Shown here in pieces: positions 8,619-17,880 of a stretch of 21,865 bases of DNA. Origin of the DNA: Chara braunii. Taxonomy: Eukaryota > Streptophyta > Charophyceae > Charales > Characeae. The position numbers and the translations under genes were made by a program. Under the pieces are notes generated by a model, which was given only the letters and a program-made list of their open reading frames with translations, was not told the DNA's origin and ran no database searches. The stretch is taken from positions 2,001,298 to 2,023,162 of the forward strand of contig BFEA01000076.1 in NCBI GenBank assembly GCA_003427395.1, in the 5' to 3' direction. The number at the start of each line of letters is the position of its first letter. Positions within the stretch are counted from its first letter, which is position 1.

Positions 8619-10756
8619 TACTGATCATCGCCCAAGAGTCCCTGGGGTCCTTTCCTAACCACTCAGTCTCTAACTCTTCTAGGGCCTCAGACATCTCTCG
8701 TACAGAGCGTCGGTGGGTCTGAATGTGTCTGCGGGGCGATGCGTGGGTCACTAGCCTTGGCCAACGCCTGAAGTGGGGAAGGCAACGTTACCGCTTCAGC
8801 ACAAGTAAGAGCGGCTAACACTCCTACTGGCCCGAGGTGTTTCCCTGAGAGCTGCTCGCAAGCACTCCCAAGGTTCGAAGATAAGCCCACCATCGTTGGT
8901 GAGGCTACCTTCGTGGTGACCTTCTTGTCGCGGCAAGTCCTGGACGTGTGGCCATAGTTGCCACAGTTATGCATGTACCCCTAGCAACGCGGCCACGCCA
9001 CACCTCGTAATCCAAACCAATCTTCACCCATGCAGTTGTCCCTTGGTCTCCCTGACCCGTGGACCGTTCTACCTTCTTCTTCCCGGTCCCCCTAGCCTTT
9101 TCCTTGATGGGCGCCACGACTCCCCTATCCGAAGTCTCGCTGGCCCCATCCTGCTCTGTCAACTCCCCAAGGTCTGGGAAATCGTCAATCTCCGTCGTTT
9201 GACCATCGTGGTCAACGAACATTAACTGACCCTTCTTCTTCCAGTCTTGGGGCAGTCTCTTCCTACCATCATGGGATGCCTTATGCGCAGATCCCAGTTT
9301 TGCCTCTATGTCTAGACCCTTCTTACTAAAAGAAGCGAAGGTGTGCTGTTCGACATAGGCCTCGTCAACCAACTTGGTCCTTACCTCTGCAGGTAGGCAC
9401 CTTAGGTAATCCGTTAGGAGAACCTGCTGGTCAAAACGCACACCAGGTACCACGAGTAGTCGCTCTACGGTATCCGTGAGCTCTCTAACATCCTTGAACC
9501 TACGGGCACAAAGATTGTTGATAGCATCGGTGGCCTTCTAAGCCCCTTGCGGGTCATGCCACCTGTTGTACACGGACCGTACGAGCTCTTCCAATGTCTG
9601 AGCCTGTGCCCAGGCATCGGAGTTTTGACCGTAGCCCTGCTGCTGCACTAAGCCATTCAACCAGCGGGCTGCTGACCCCTCTAAGAAGGAGGCAGCCACT
9701 ACAACTTCTTGCTCTGGCCTTGTGAGCGTGTGCCTCACATAAGTAGGCACAATCCTCACCAAGGTGTCCAAGTCCCCCTCCTTCTTCCTATCTCCAGAGA
9801 AGGGCTTGGGACTCGTGAGAGGTATCTTAGGCATCCACTGCATAGGCTGCATGGGCCCAGGAGCTTGCTGCAGCGGCTGCATAGCCACTGAAACAGGCTG
9901 TTGCACACTGACCTAGGACTGGCTTGACAGTGGGACTGTAGTGACCACTGTCGTGGATGGTACGGTTGAGACTCTATGAACCGGACCACTAGCTGCTACT
10001 AAACCACCTGGAGGGGGCATGCCAAACATAGGAGAGAAAGTTTGCCCTGTGTGTTGCGGTATCGATGAAGGACCCGCACTCGCAGGGGGAACTACAGCAA
10101 ATTGTGGCTCCCTCACTGTTGTGCGAGGAGCCCGAAGTTCAGCCAGGATTTGTCTCTGGCCTGCCAACAAATCGGTCAGCAATTCCTACTGGACGTTCTG
10201 CGCTTCAGCCACTAAGAGAAGAGCATTACGCAGCACACGGCCAGTAGGATCCAATCCTGCCTCATCTAGTGCTTCCATCCTGCCTAGCTCCTGCATTCTA
10301 CTCCCTAATCTAGCCCTCCTAAGTATGGCTTTTCTTTTCCTCTCTGCTGCATCGTCCAACTGCCGTTGTAGCTCATCCTGAAGTCTTCTGCTTGGCGGAT
10401 TTCCAAATCCTCCGCCGTGAGTTGAGTTTGTTGGCTGACTCGCACGGCAAAATTCTGACTAGTGGAAACCTGAGAACCACTCTGACTGACTCCTGACGAA
10501 GAGGACTGTGTAGAGACTTGCGACATGGTTGAGGTAGCCATGGTTGCGCCGGTACTAGCTGAGACTCTAGTCTGGGCGCTATCCTCAGCTGCCCTCGCTC
10601 TCCTTGCCGCTGCCCTCTCTCTAGCCTCTCTCCGCAATCTTCTCTCGTCTCCTGGACCTAACTCCAAGAATGTCAAGGGTTGACTACGAGCAGTCCCGCG
10701 AGTTGTCTACGGTCGTCCACTAGCAACTCCTCCTCACTAGTGCTTGCATCACTCAT
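8619..10756 (-). pseudogene. Gag (capsid and nucleocapsid) of element 1, multiply disrupted
   Basis: Begins at ATG 10756 (MSDASTSEEELLVDDRR). A frame change near 10680 leads into LTFLELGPGDERRLRREARERAA and another near 10390 into LQDELQRQLDDAAERKRKA. The capsid-like Retrotrans_gag region follows (PKPFSGDRKKEGDLDTLV...ASFLEGSAARWLNGL, about 9540-9830; FKDVRELTDTVERLL, 9454-9510). The zinc knuckle near 8930-8973 is split by a one-base frameshift: the first Cys (RGTC) is in one frame and NCGNYGHTSRTC in the next. Stops are TAG at 10186-10188, 9913-9915 and 9538-9540. A helical stretch (VREMSEALEELETEWL, about 8640-8705) lies in a further frame just before protease. Gag would form particles and package RNA; this copy cannot. 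Confidence 0.8.
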
Positions 10757-12023
10757 GAGCTACGGTGTGTGTGATCGTAACAAGAATCCACATTGAATCC
10801 TACCTTAGCCTGACACACAACCGATTATGAAAACACAACTAATTTCGGTCAGATGGAACAGAAACAGTTAGGTGATGTATTAACAACTAATGTCAGGTCC
10901 TACAGGATATATTAATTTTATTTTTGGATTATCTAGGAACAGATTGCACTACAGCAAAGATCTACTCTATCTGTAGCTGTCTGTCAGTTGTTAGCGAAGT
11001 CTGTCACAACTAGATAATCAAAATAAGAATAACATCTCCGGTTGGAGATGTATACTGGATGGCAGATTGATAATTGATTGCCACTGTGAACAGTTCCCGG
11101 AATCCCCCCTCCCCCTGTATCCTTCTTGATTGGTCACTTTGTGTCAACATTCCTGAGCAGCTGGTTGAGCAGCGTGTCTAAAGGTGTGCAATCCGGCCCA
11201 CCCCTGTGCCCCAAGTCATTGCCGAACACGCCAGCCAGTACACTCTTATTTACCCTCGTACGGAACGAGCCTTACACCCGGTTGATCTGGCTGCTCAGGA
11301 GGAATTTTAGGAGAGCCCCCATCTCCTTAGGAATTATTTAACGTCGCAGTCAGGACGGCGATCACAGCCAGATTCAATCCGAGTCCCCAACCAGAAATAT
11401 TTATAGACGGTCTGGTAAGTGTCTCATAAAAGGCTGGCATGCCCGGGAAGACCTCTATTGCGCAAGCAGCAGAACCAAGGACTTGTGGCCCAAGCATGCG
11501 TGTACTAGCCCCAGCGGGTTGGCATGGTGACCGTGACCTGAGTGCTTCGTCCAGGGCCCTTCAGAGGCTTCGTCCGTCTCCCACCAGCTTGCTGCCCAGG
11601 AAGAATGTCGACTCTCAAGGTTGAGCGCTCGCGACACCTTACATCGAGAGGACTCTCAAGACAGAACTCACTTCCTCACGATAAGAAGAGATGAAGAGGG
11701 TAGATAAGGATGAGAGCAACGTACCTCATAAATGCTGCCCCCAACCACAGATTTCTCACCGGTAACCTGATGTGCAATTATGATGACCGGTCTTTGCTTC
11801 AGCACAACCAACAGCAGAATGCGGTTCCACCTCAGCTTAATATGTCACATCAGCGAGTTCTCATCATCCACCATACATCCCGTATGTCACCACATAGCTC
11901 CCTGACGCGCCCACACTACCCTGGGCCGCCTAACGTTCAGCGCCAATGCCTTATCACCGCCCCACACCTCATGCGAAGCACCAATAGCTATTGCGAAGAA
12001 CCAATGAAGCGCAATATGAACCA
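10757..12023 (-). other. 5' untranslated leader of element 1
   Basis: The 1.27 kb between the PBS and the gag ATG has no supported coding sequence. It contains short stretches shared with the leader of element 2: gaattatttaa plus about 30 bp at 11331-11371 (compare 16640-16677), and actctcaagac followed by cttcctcac-like wording at 11652-11680 (compare 16691-16720). An AT-rich block with ctgtcagttgttag-type wording lies at 10900-11080. In this position packaging or dimerisation signals are expected, but none can be identified from sequence alone. Confidence 0.6.
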
Positions 12024-12035
12024 GCTCTGATACCA
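12024..12035 (-). promoter_or_regulatory. Primer-binding site, initiator Met tRNA type (element 1)
   Basis: The minus strand reads TGGTATCAGAGC, the classic plant LTR-retrotransposon PBS complementary to the 3' end of initiator tRNA-Met. It starts three bases after the LTR end (...CCTTGCA, att, TGG). This fixes the inner edge of the 5' LTR at 12039 and confirms the minus-strand orientation. Confidence 0.92.
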
Positions 12036-12038
12036 AAT

Positions 12039-13067
12039 TGCAAGGAAAATAAGTAACAGCGAGATGACAATTCCAGATCACACCATCACATTGAAAGCCA
12101 AATAGTCACACCGTGTCCACAGAGCAGCATTGCACCAATAATACACCAATGGAGGTTCGTAGCACTGAAAACCAATGTTCATGGAGAGCATACTCTCTCC
12201 TTCCAACACAAGAGTCCAGTTCCTTCACACTCACACTTGGCGCTCAGCGCCCAGCCTACTCCTACACAGCTACTACAGACTACAAAAAGACAATGCAACT
12301 GTTGACATCAGCGGCAGCCCAAAGTACTTGAAGATGTCGTCCATGCAGACCATCGCCAATACAAGGTATGTGCCCTCACATCATCATCATCATCATCCTT
12401 CACCTATCCCCTGACTACACCCACGTTTGTCCTCTGTTTCACCCGAAGACCACCCCTGCGCTTCACTGTAGTCCAAGCCCACCAGCTATGGTGGCTGGGC
12501 TATGGCGCTGCCCTCAGCAGCGCCCTCCTCCTCTGCACGCCCGCACGTGCTGCACCTCGCCTCTCAGCGCCAGCCAGCAACCGCGAGCCTCTGCTCCAGC
12601 AGCGCTGCTGCTAGCATGCGAGTGCGTGAATGAGGCAGCCAAGGCCGAGCTCTTTCCTTTATGGAAAGAGTTGGCCTGCTCACGCAGCCTGGCTGCCCTG
12701 GCCTGGGCCCANAAGCTTCCGGAAGGCCCCANGAGGCTGCCTGGATGCAGCAGCTACTGGGCTGCTGGGCCTTGTTCGGTTGGGCGCCCAACTGTCTCTG
12801 TATGAGGCTGCGAATCACGCCCAGGTCCTGCATTCTTTGGAAAGGCCCCGGATGGCCGTGTAAATGTCTTTGTTGCTCGGCCTGTGTTTCTTTCAACCAA
12901 CTGGCGCGTCGCAACTGCCTGGACCCCAAATATGAAATTGATAGTCGAGGGCCTCTTGCAAAAAGCCAGGCCCGCCTTCACTTAGGGCGGGCACCTCCGC
13001 CTTCACTTAGGGCGGGTAAGGCTGCAAGCAGGGCCCCATAAGCCTACCGAGGACCCTGATCCTCGCA
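12039..13067 (-). repeat. 5' LTR of element 1 (full length, about 1.03 kb)
   Basis: On the minus strand it begins TGCGAGG and ends CCTTGCA, giving the TG...CA ends and a short imperfect terminal inverted repeat. Its right 727 bp match 4363-5168; its left 302 bp (12039-12340) have no counterpart at the other end. It carries two unknown bases (12712, 12732), the palindrome gttgggcgcccaac (12779-12792), a (CAT)n run (12378-12397) and the paired hairpins near 12971-13017. As the upstream LTR it should contain the element promoter; I could not pick a TATA box with confidence. Open frames within it are not genes. Confidence 0.88.
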
Positions 13068-13173
13068 GAAGAAAGAAGACAGCCGGGGTGAAGAGAAAGG
13101 TGGCAAGGAAGGAGAAAGGAAGGAGAAGGGTGGTGAGGAAGGTGAAGCCGACAACCATAGCCGACCGGAAGAG
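13068..13173. other. Purine-rich flank of element 1
   Basis: Starts gaaga right after the LTR edge (candidate 5-bp target site, with no partner visible at the other end) and continues as A/G-rich DNA to about 13146. No gene. It leads directly into the TTGACC array. Confidence 0.4.
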
Positions 13174-13312
13174 TTGACCGGAGTTGACCAGGCGTTGACC
13201 GGTGTTGACCGGGAGTTGACCGGGCGTTGATTGGAGGTGCTGACCAGCGTTGACCAGGGTTGACCGGGGGTTGACTGCAGCGTTGACCAAGACCGTTGAC
13301 CACGATTTGACC
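13174..13312. repeat. TTGACC minisatellite (W-box-like motif every 10-13 bp)
   Basis: Exact TTGACC starts at 13174, 13184, 13195, 13205, 13216, 13250, 13260, 13283, 13296 and 13307. Degenerate copies lie at 13227 (ttgatt), 13240 (ctgacc) and 13271 (ttgact). Spacing is mostly 10-11 bp, one helical turn. TTGAC(C/T) is the W-box core bound by plant WRKY factors, so this could be a dense binding array, or just a minisatellite with a G-rich unit (gttgaccggg). No coding role: the overlapping minus-strand frames are repetitive translations. Confidence 0.75.
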
Positions 13313-13375
13313 AAGCTGGAGCCGGTATATTCTCGCCAAGCCTTCAGCCTATCCTCTCGCCCTATGGATGTGCGG

Positions 13376-13931
13376 ATGCTGCTGGCGCTCCTCTAGATTC
13401 TTACTAAAAATCAAAATATCGTATAGATAGACGACTACAGACTTGTCTAACCACTCACGAAGGAGATCATTCATGCATCTCTAGAAAGTAGCAGGAGCAT
13501 TCGTCACACCAAACGGCATGACCACGAACTTGTAGTGGCCGTAGTGAGTTCTAAAGGTCATCTTGTGCCGGTCTTCGGGTTGTACCTCTATCTAATGGTA
13601 GCCCGACTTCAAGTCAATCCTGGAAAAATACTTGCATCCCTGGACCCTATCCAACAGATCATCTATCCTAGGCAAGGGTTTGACGTTCTTCACCGTGATC
13701 GCGTTTAAACCCCTGTAGTCGATGCACATTCGCAGTTCGCCGTCCTTCTGAGGCACGAATAGGACCGGTGCGCCATACGACGATGAATTGGGCTTAATCC
13801 ACCCTTTCTCTATTAGTTCATCAAGCTGTCTACATAGCTCATCGAGTTCTTTGGGAGACATTCGGTAGATTACCCCCTTGGGAGTTCTGCTACTGGCTCT
13901 ATCTCTATCCGGTGCTTGATTTCCCTTTCCA
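13376..13931 (-). pseudogene. Reverse transcriptase N-terminal part (element 2), truncated and broken
   Basis: Reads [54 protein letters not shown] and [12 protein letters not shown], then TAG (13592-13594); continues in frame with [20 protein letters not shown] (13481-13483), RCMNDLLREWLDKS, and the catalytic site as YLYD where the family has YLDD. After ILIFSKNLEERQQH the match ends (about 13375). Upstream, joining to protease needs two frame changes, near 13880 and 13950. With a lost catalytic Asp, two stops and half the domain missing, this is a dead fragment. Confidence 0.85.
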
Positions 13932-14693
13932 CTACTCCTGTCGGGTCTCTCCCACGTCAGCGAACTCTTTCAACAGTTTTTCAACTGCGGGTGGTGTTGG
14001 CTCCTCCTCCTTTTCCTCGCTCACCGGTCTAACATGTGCTACGACGACTTGGTAAACCAAATCGGCTTTGACCACGTGCCTAGCGAACGCAAGGGCACTC
14101 ATACAACAAAGGGAATGACTGGACTCTACTCCAAATTCGTGAAACAATCGCATTTTCTTTTTGCCACCGTCTGGGCTGGGCAGTCGGCATTCGTGCTCGC
14201 CCATCTTTACATCAGCCCGCGCAGCCTCTCCCCAATCCGTCCCTAAGATCAGGTCAAAACGTAGGTTATCCTCCACTAAGAGGGTCAGGGAGTGCATAAC
14301 TTTCTCTACCTTGTTCCCCCCCTCCAACAAGACGTATGCCCTTACCCCTTCGATGTATTCCTCTACTCTCATTTCACGACTGTCTTCCAGCCTGCTCACG
14401 ACCGGCTCATCCAATTTCATAACCTTCATGTCGAGGTGCATCTTTTGCAATCCCCTTCGGCTAATGTAGCTACACATATAACCACTATCAACTAGCGCGC
14501 CTGCTCGCTCCCTACTAATTTCTACATCTGCCTGCCTTTTACTCTTCTTCTTCATTTCGGCCCAAGCTTGGCGACGAGTGATCAACTCATCATCGATGCA
14601 TGCGAGGGAACCACCCAGAGAGACCCTAGCACAAGTGGTCTCTAGACAGCTAACTGGGTGGGGGGCTACATCAGTCTTTGCCATAGGGGCCAT
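13932..14693 (-). CDS. Aspartic protease region of element 2 pol
   Basis: A 253-codon open block (first Met at 14693; the same frame stays open upstream to about 14797). The retropepsin active site is intact as [17 protein letters not shown] (DSG), followed by [16 protein letters not shown], typical of plant gypsy proteases. The end ([16 protein letters not shown]) is the usual linker before RT and then closes at a stop created by a frame change. The zinc knuckle upstream is in a different frame. The protease would cut Gag-Pol; without the rest of pol this block cannot support transposition. It could equally be listed as part of a pseudogene. Confidence 0.7.
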   Translation of the reverse strand: MAPMAKTDVAPHPVSCLETTCARVSLGGSLACIDDELITRRQAWAEMKKKSKRQADVEISRERAGALVDSGYMCSYISRRGLQKMHLDMKVMKLDEPVVSRLEDSREMRVEEYIEGVRAYVLLEGGNKVEKVMHSLTLLVEDNLRFDLILGTDWGEAARADVKMGEHECRLPSPDGGKKKMRLFHEFGVESSHSLCCMSALAFARHVVKADLVYQVVVAHVRPVSEEKEEEPTPPAVEKLLKEFADVGETRQE

Positions 14694-14799
14694 CAGACAG
14701 GAGGGTGTCTGTTTAGCGCGCGCTTCTGTCTGTCTGTCTGTGTCTGAAGGCCCAGCAGTAGCGACTGCAACTCCTACTAGCTGCTCCCTTTTGGGTAGC

Positions 14800-16530
14800 G
14801 GTAGTTAGGGCAAAAGCAGACAATGTGGTTGGGATCACCACATTTCAGGCACTTGCCGACCTTAAGCCTTTGCTCCCACAACGTTTTCTCTATGCCCATC
14901 TCTTTCCATGGCTCTCCGTCCGCAATCCCTGGCTGTGCTGGCCATGGTCTGCGCCCTCTACCTCTTCCACTTGTGGAGGAGGAACCACGTCCACCTTGCG
15001 GGGAACCATAACCCCTTGCGATCGATTTATTTTTCCATCGCCCTCCTTTCTGCAGGTCTTTCTAGTAATAGTTGACCTCCATCAGGAAGCCGGCCTGACA
15101 TACGACGATCTTACTAAATTTCTCGTAAGTCATGCCGTCCTCTTTCGTACAGGGGTACAGAGTGGTCCTCAAGGGATCAGGCATCGCTCTTGCGAAGTTG
15201 TTCAAAATTTGAGTGGAAGTTAGACCGTGATCGAGGCATTGCAACAGCCCATCCATGGTGGCTTTCAACGCAGCGACACTCTTCCATTTCCTATCACTAA
15301 TATTAAGGATCAGCTGCTCAATGTGTCGGGCCAGGTTCTTGTCTTCGAACTTCTCCTTCAGGGCCTTGAAGAAATCCTCTATGCGAGTGCGGTTAGAGTA
15401 TTCCACCATGGGGGCACAACTTGCCTCCTTCATCAAGGAAATGGCGAAATGGCGGCATCCCCACCAAGGCACGAGCTCGTCATCAAGACACAGTCCCACT
15501 ATGGAATCAACTGTGCATACGGATACATGACCATATGCGCCTCCCACTGGTTAAAGTTCTCTTCTCTCTTCTCGTTGTACGTCCAGGGAAGCTTCGCTTT
15601 CATCTTCTCTCCCCTTTCTCCCCCTTCCAGCTGATTAGGATATACCTTTCTGTCCCCCTCCTTCTTTGGCCCTCCGTCGTCGTCATCTCCACCATCTCCA
15701 CCTCCACCGCCGGCACCCTGCCTGGCTGCAGTGACAATATCTATCAACTTTGAGGTGAAGATGCCTTCCAATTGTTGTGCATAACCCCCAACACGCTCAT
15801 CTATTCGCTGGGCAGCGACACTTAGATAGTTGTTCCAGGTGCCTTTGAACTTGTGATTGTGTTGTTCGAGTTGGGTGACAGACTTGTTTATGGTGGCGAG
15901 TTCCTGGTTAGTATATAGCAAGGCGTTAATCATGAGGGCACAGTGTTCTTTCCACTCACCCTCACGGCCTTTCTGTTCCTTCAACTGGCGTTCAATCTCC
16001 TCCACCTCAGCTTTCAGTCTCCTCTTCTCATCCAACTCCGCCCTTTTGCTTTATTAGGAGCCGCTGATGCAATTCATGTTCCCTTTCCTACATCATCGGT
16101 TCTCTCTCAGAGTCGTCCTCTGCCGCCTCCAATTTTGTTGTGAGTTCAGCCCTCTCATCCTTTGACTCTTCTGCCCACTCATACTTCCTAAACCCAAACT
16201 TCTCCATCCATGTCTGGTTGTCAACTGGGTAGAAATGCAACTGACTGGACTCTCCCTTTTCGGTACACATACCTCCTTCAACCCTGTGTCTGGGGTCTTC
16301 CAGCCTCTCCTCCTCTTCCTCTTCTTCTTCTTCTTTTATTACCTCCACCTGTTGTTTCAGTTTCTCCAGTGTTTTGAGCTTCTCCTCCAGCTCGCTTCTC
16401 TCCTTCTCCAATCTCTCTTTCTCCTCCTCTTTCTTCTTTCTTTTCTCCTCCTCCTTCTCATCCTTCTCCTCCTTTTTCTCCGCCAGCCTCCTATCGATCT
16501 CGGCCTGTTGTTTAGCGGACTATTAATCCT
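14800..16530 (-). pseudogene. Gag of element 2: coiled coil, capsid-like region, CCHC zinc knuckle
   Basis: From 16530 a charged coiled coil runs AKQQAEIDRRLAEKKEEKD... through SELEEKLKTLEKLKQQVEVI, with Glu runs. QTWMEKFGFRKYEWAEESK follows, then after a frame change near 16045 AELDEKRRLKAEVEEIERQ and a Gly/Asp-rich linker (15650-15720). The capsid-like part has NFNQWEAHM (about 15550) and, after another frame change near 15450, APMVEYSNRTRIEDFFKAL...TYEKFSKIV. TAG at 15062-15064 interrupts it before an RG-rich linker and an intact CX2CX4HX4C knuckle, CLKCGDPNHIVCFC (14810-14851). No clear start Met: a stop lies just upstream of 16530. Gag would assemble particles; this copy is broken at several points. 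Confidence 0.78.
14810..14851 (-). other. CCHC zinc knuckle of element 2 nucleocapsid
   Basis: The 14 codons read CLKCGDPNHIVCFC, a complete CX2CX4HX4C nucleic-acid-binding motif, preceded by a Gly/Arg-rich linker. Unlike the knuckle of element 1 it is not split by a frameshift. Downstream, within about 20 codons, its frame ends in two TAGs and the protease frame takes over one base back. Confidence 0.85.
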
Positions 16531-17010
16531 AACCAAAATCAGGGTCTGAGAACTAATTCCCTTCCCACTTCTGTCACTATAGCTTTCCTAACATCAGGTG
16601 GGAAACTGGCAGTTTAGGGTCAGCCAGCACAAACCTCATGAATTATTTAAAGACACAGACAGGACGTCGTGCTCACCGATATGAAGGATCACTCTCAAGA
16701 CTTAGACTAGTTCCTCACTGATTGCAGTGTTTTTCGGGTATAAGTACAACCAGTGACTAGCCAGGCAGTCACTACCGGTCCTTCGGGGATCTCCCTGGCG
16801 TCCTCAAATAGTGGACCTTACGTCTCACCCCTACTTTGCCCATGCATTATATGGCTGGCAAACCCTACTGCCCTCTACAACTCCTGACTGCGTCCCATAG
16901 AGTCTTCGGTCGCATGCCGGTCAGTAGCGATCATTGGGCATAGTCGGGTTGTTTTACAAGTGCCCACCTCTTGTTGCCCATGCTCCCTACTAGGTCCGGG
17001 GATACATCCA
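16531..17010 (-). other. Leader-like region upstream of element 2 gag
   Basis: No coding sequence is supported. It shares two short blocks with the element 1 leader (16640-16677 and 16691-16720), closer together here (51 bp apart against 321 bp in element 1). An inverted repeat pairs 16752-16758 with 16767-16773. No primer-binding site could be recognised. Confidence 0.5.
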
Positions 17011-17880
17011 GTTGCCGAGTTGCTGCCCTAGACCGACCTACATCACACACGAAACTTTCACTCTCACGGGATTAGGGTCCCACTGGGTACCTATGCCCCC
17101 AGTTAGGCCGACAACCCTAACCACTTCCCCCACAAGGGGGAGGAGCCTTTCCTCCAAGAGAGATCGGTCTCCGACTCCCCAAACAGGCAGACCAAGTGCA
17201 ACTGCTGACCGAAATGACAACATGACATCAACATTGCAGCAGAGGTCACCAGGAAAGCACGTGGGAAGGTACCATTCACAATGAAATTCAAATTGCATAA
17301 CGACAACGCCAAGGCAAAGAAGCACTTCACTCCTTGAACGTTCCCTTGATGAAGCTCCTCGATCGCAGGTACATGCTCCCCTTGCTCCTTGCTATGCCCC
17401 TTCTTCTTCAACCCTCAACATGCAATCAACCCTAATCCTACTTTACCCGATCGGACGTCCGGACCCCCCCTGACCGTCCAGGGTTGTCCGATCAGACAAC
17501 CGGTTGGTCGTCCGCCCCGGGCCCTATGTCTGATCGGTGGGGAAATTGTTGGGGGCGCTTCCATGGGGAATCGGGCGCTGTGAGGGTGAGAAGCGGGCAC
17601 GGGCAAAGCGGGGGGGCCGAAGCGAAAAAATTTTCGACGTTGGTAAGGCCTTGAAAATCGAAAACGAAAATGGCGCGATCTGGGCAGTCAGATCTTTGAG
17701 ATCGACGACGCAGATCGGGCCGAGTTCAAATTCAAATTTTGAGGCGTTGTGGCCCTCTCTCACGCGCAACTTCGCCCAACCCTGTAGGTGGAGTTCGGCG
17801 TTGCAGTTGCCGAACTCCGACGCCCAATGACCGCAACCCATGCGCCATCGCCCGCCCACGGCAGGTGAGTTTGATTCCCT
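17011..17880. other. Unassigned stretch with two inverted-repeat clusters
   Basis: No gene is supported; open frames on both strands lack domains. Near-direct 16-mers ccgatcggacgtccgg (17447-17462) and ccgatcagacaaccgg (17488-17503) lie 41 bp apart, and ccgatcagac pairs with gtctgatcgg at 17528-17537. A 10-bp hairpin (ggagttcggc/gccgaactcc, 9-nt loop) lies at 17790-17818. This could be the LTR of element 2 or older repeat DNA; I could not find a second copy to test that. Confidence 0.35.

Larger units (their letters stand above)
4363..13067 (-). mobile_element. Ty3/gypsy LTR retrotransposon, degenerate (element 1)
   Basis: Minus-strand element with the diagnostic order: 5' LTR, PBS, gag, protease, reverse transcriptase, RNase H, integrase with a chromodomain-like tail, polypurine tract, 3' LTR. 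Integrase after RNase H places it in Ty3/gypsy (Metaviridae) rather than Ty1/copia. The right end is clear: the LTR edge TGCGAGG (minus) at 13067 is flanked by gaaga. The left end is not, because the 3' LTR matches the 5' LTR only from 4363 rightward, so no target-site duplication can be read. At least six in-frame stops and at least six frameshifts make it non-autonomous. The LTRs differ by roughly 16 substitutions and a few indels over the shared part (hand alignment). Confidence 0.9.
13375..17000 (-). mobile_element. Second Ty3/gypsy element, truncated (element 2)
   Basis: Minus-strand gag, protease and RT in gypsy order, from a family different from element 1: its gag has a long charged coiled coil, its protease is DSG and its RT wording differs. 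The RT stops matching just after the catalytic motif at about 13375, where unrelated sequence begins, so RNase H, integrase and the 3' LTR are missing. No LTR or PBS could be identified on its 5' side (right). The right boundary near 17000 is approximate and rests on leader motifs shared with element 1. Confidence 0.8.

Noticed and set aside
12368-13041. LTR open frames with His runs
   Set aside because: The (CAT)n microsatellite and LTR sequence explain them. The element's genes are on the other strand.
13003-13339. Repetitive minus-strand open frames over the TTGACC array
   Set aside because: In-register translations of a roughly 11-bp repeat; composition only.
15857-16549. Plus-strand Leu/Phe/Ser-rich open frames
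   Set aside because: Shadows of the Glu/Lys-rich coiled coil of gag on the minus strand.
17240-17300. Primer-binding site of element 2 (TGGTACC on the minus strand near 17270)
   Set aside because: No matching tRNA end that I recognise, and no TG...CA LTR edge at the right distance.
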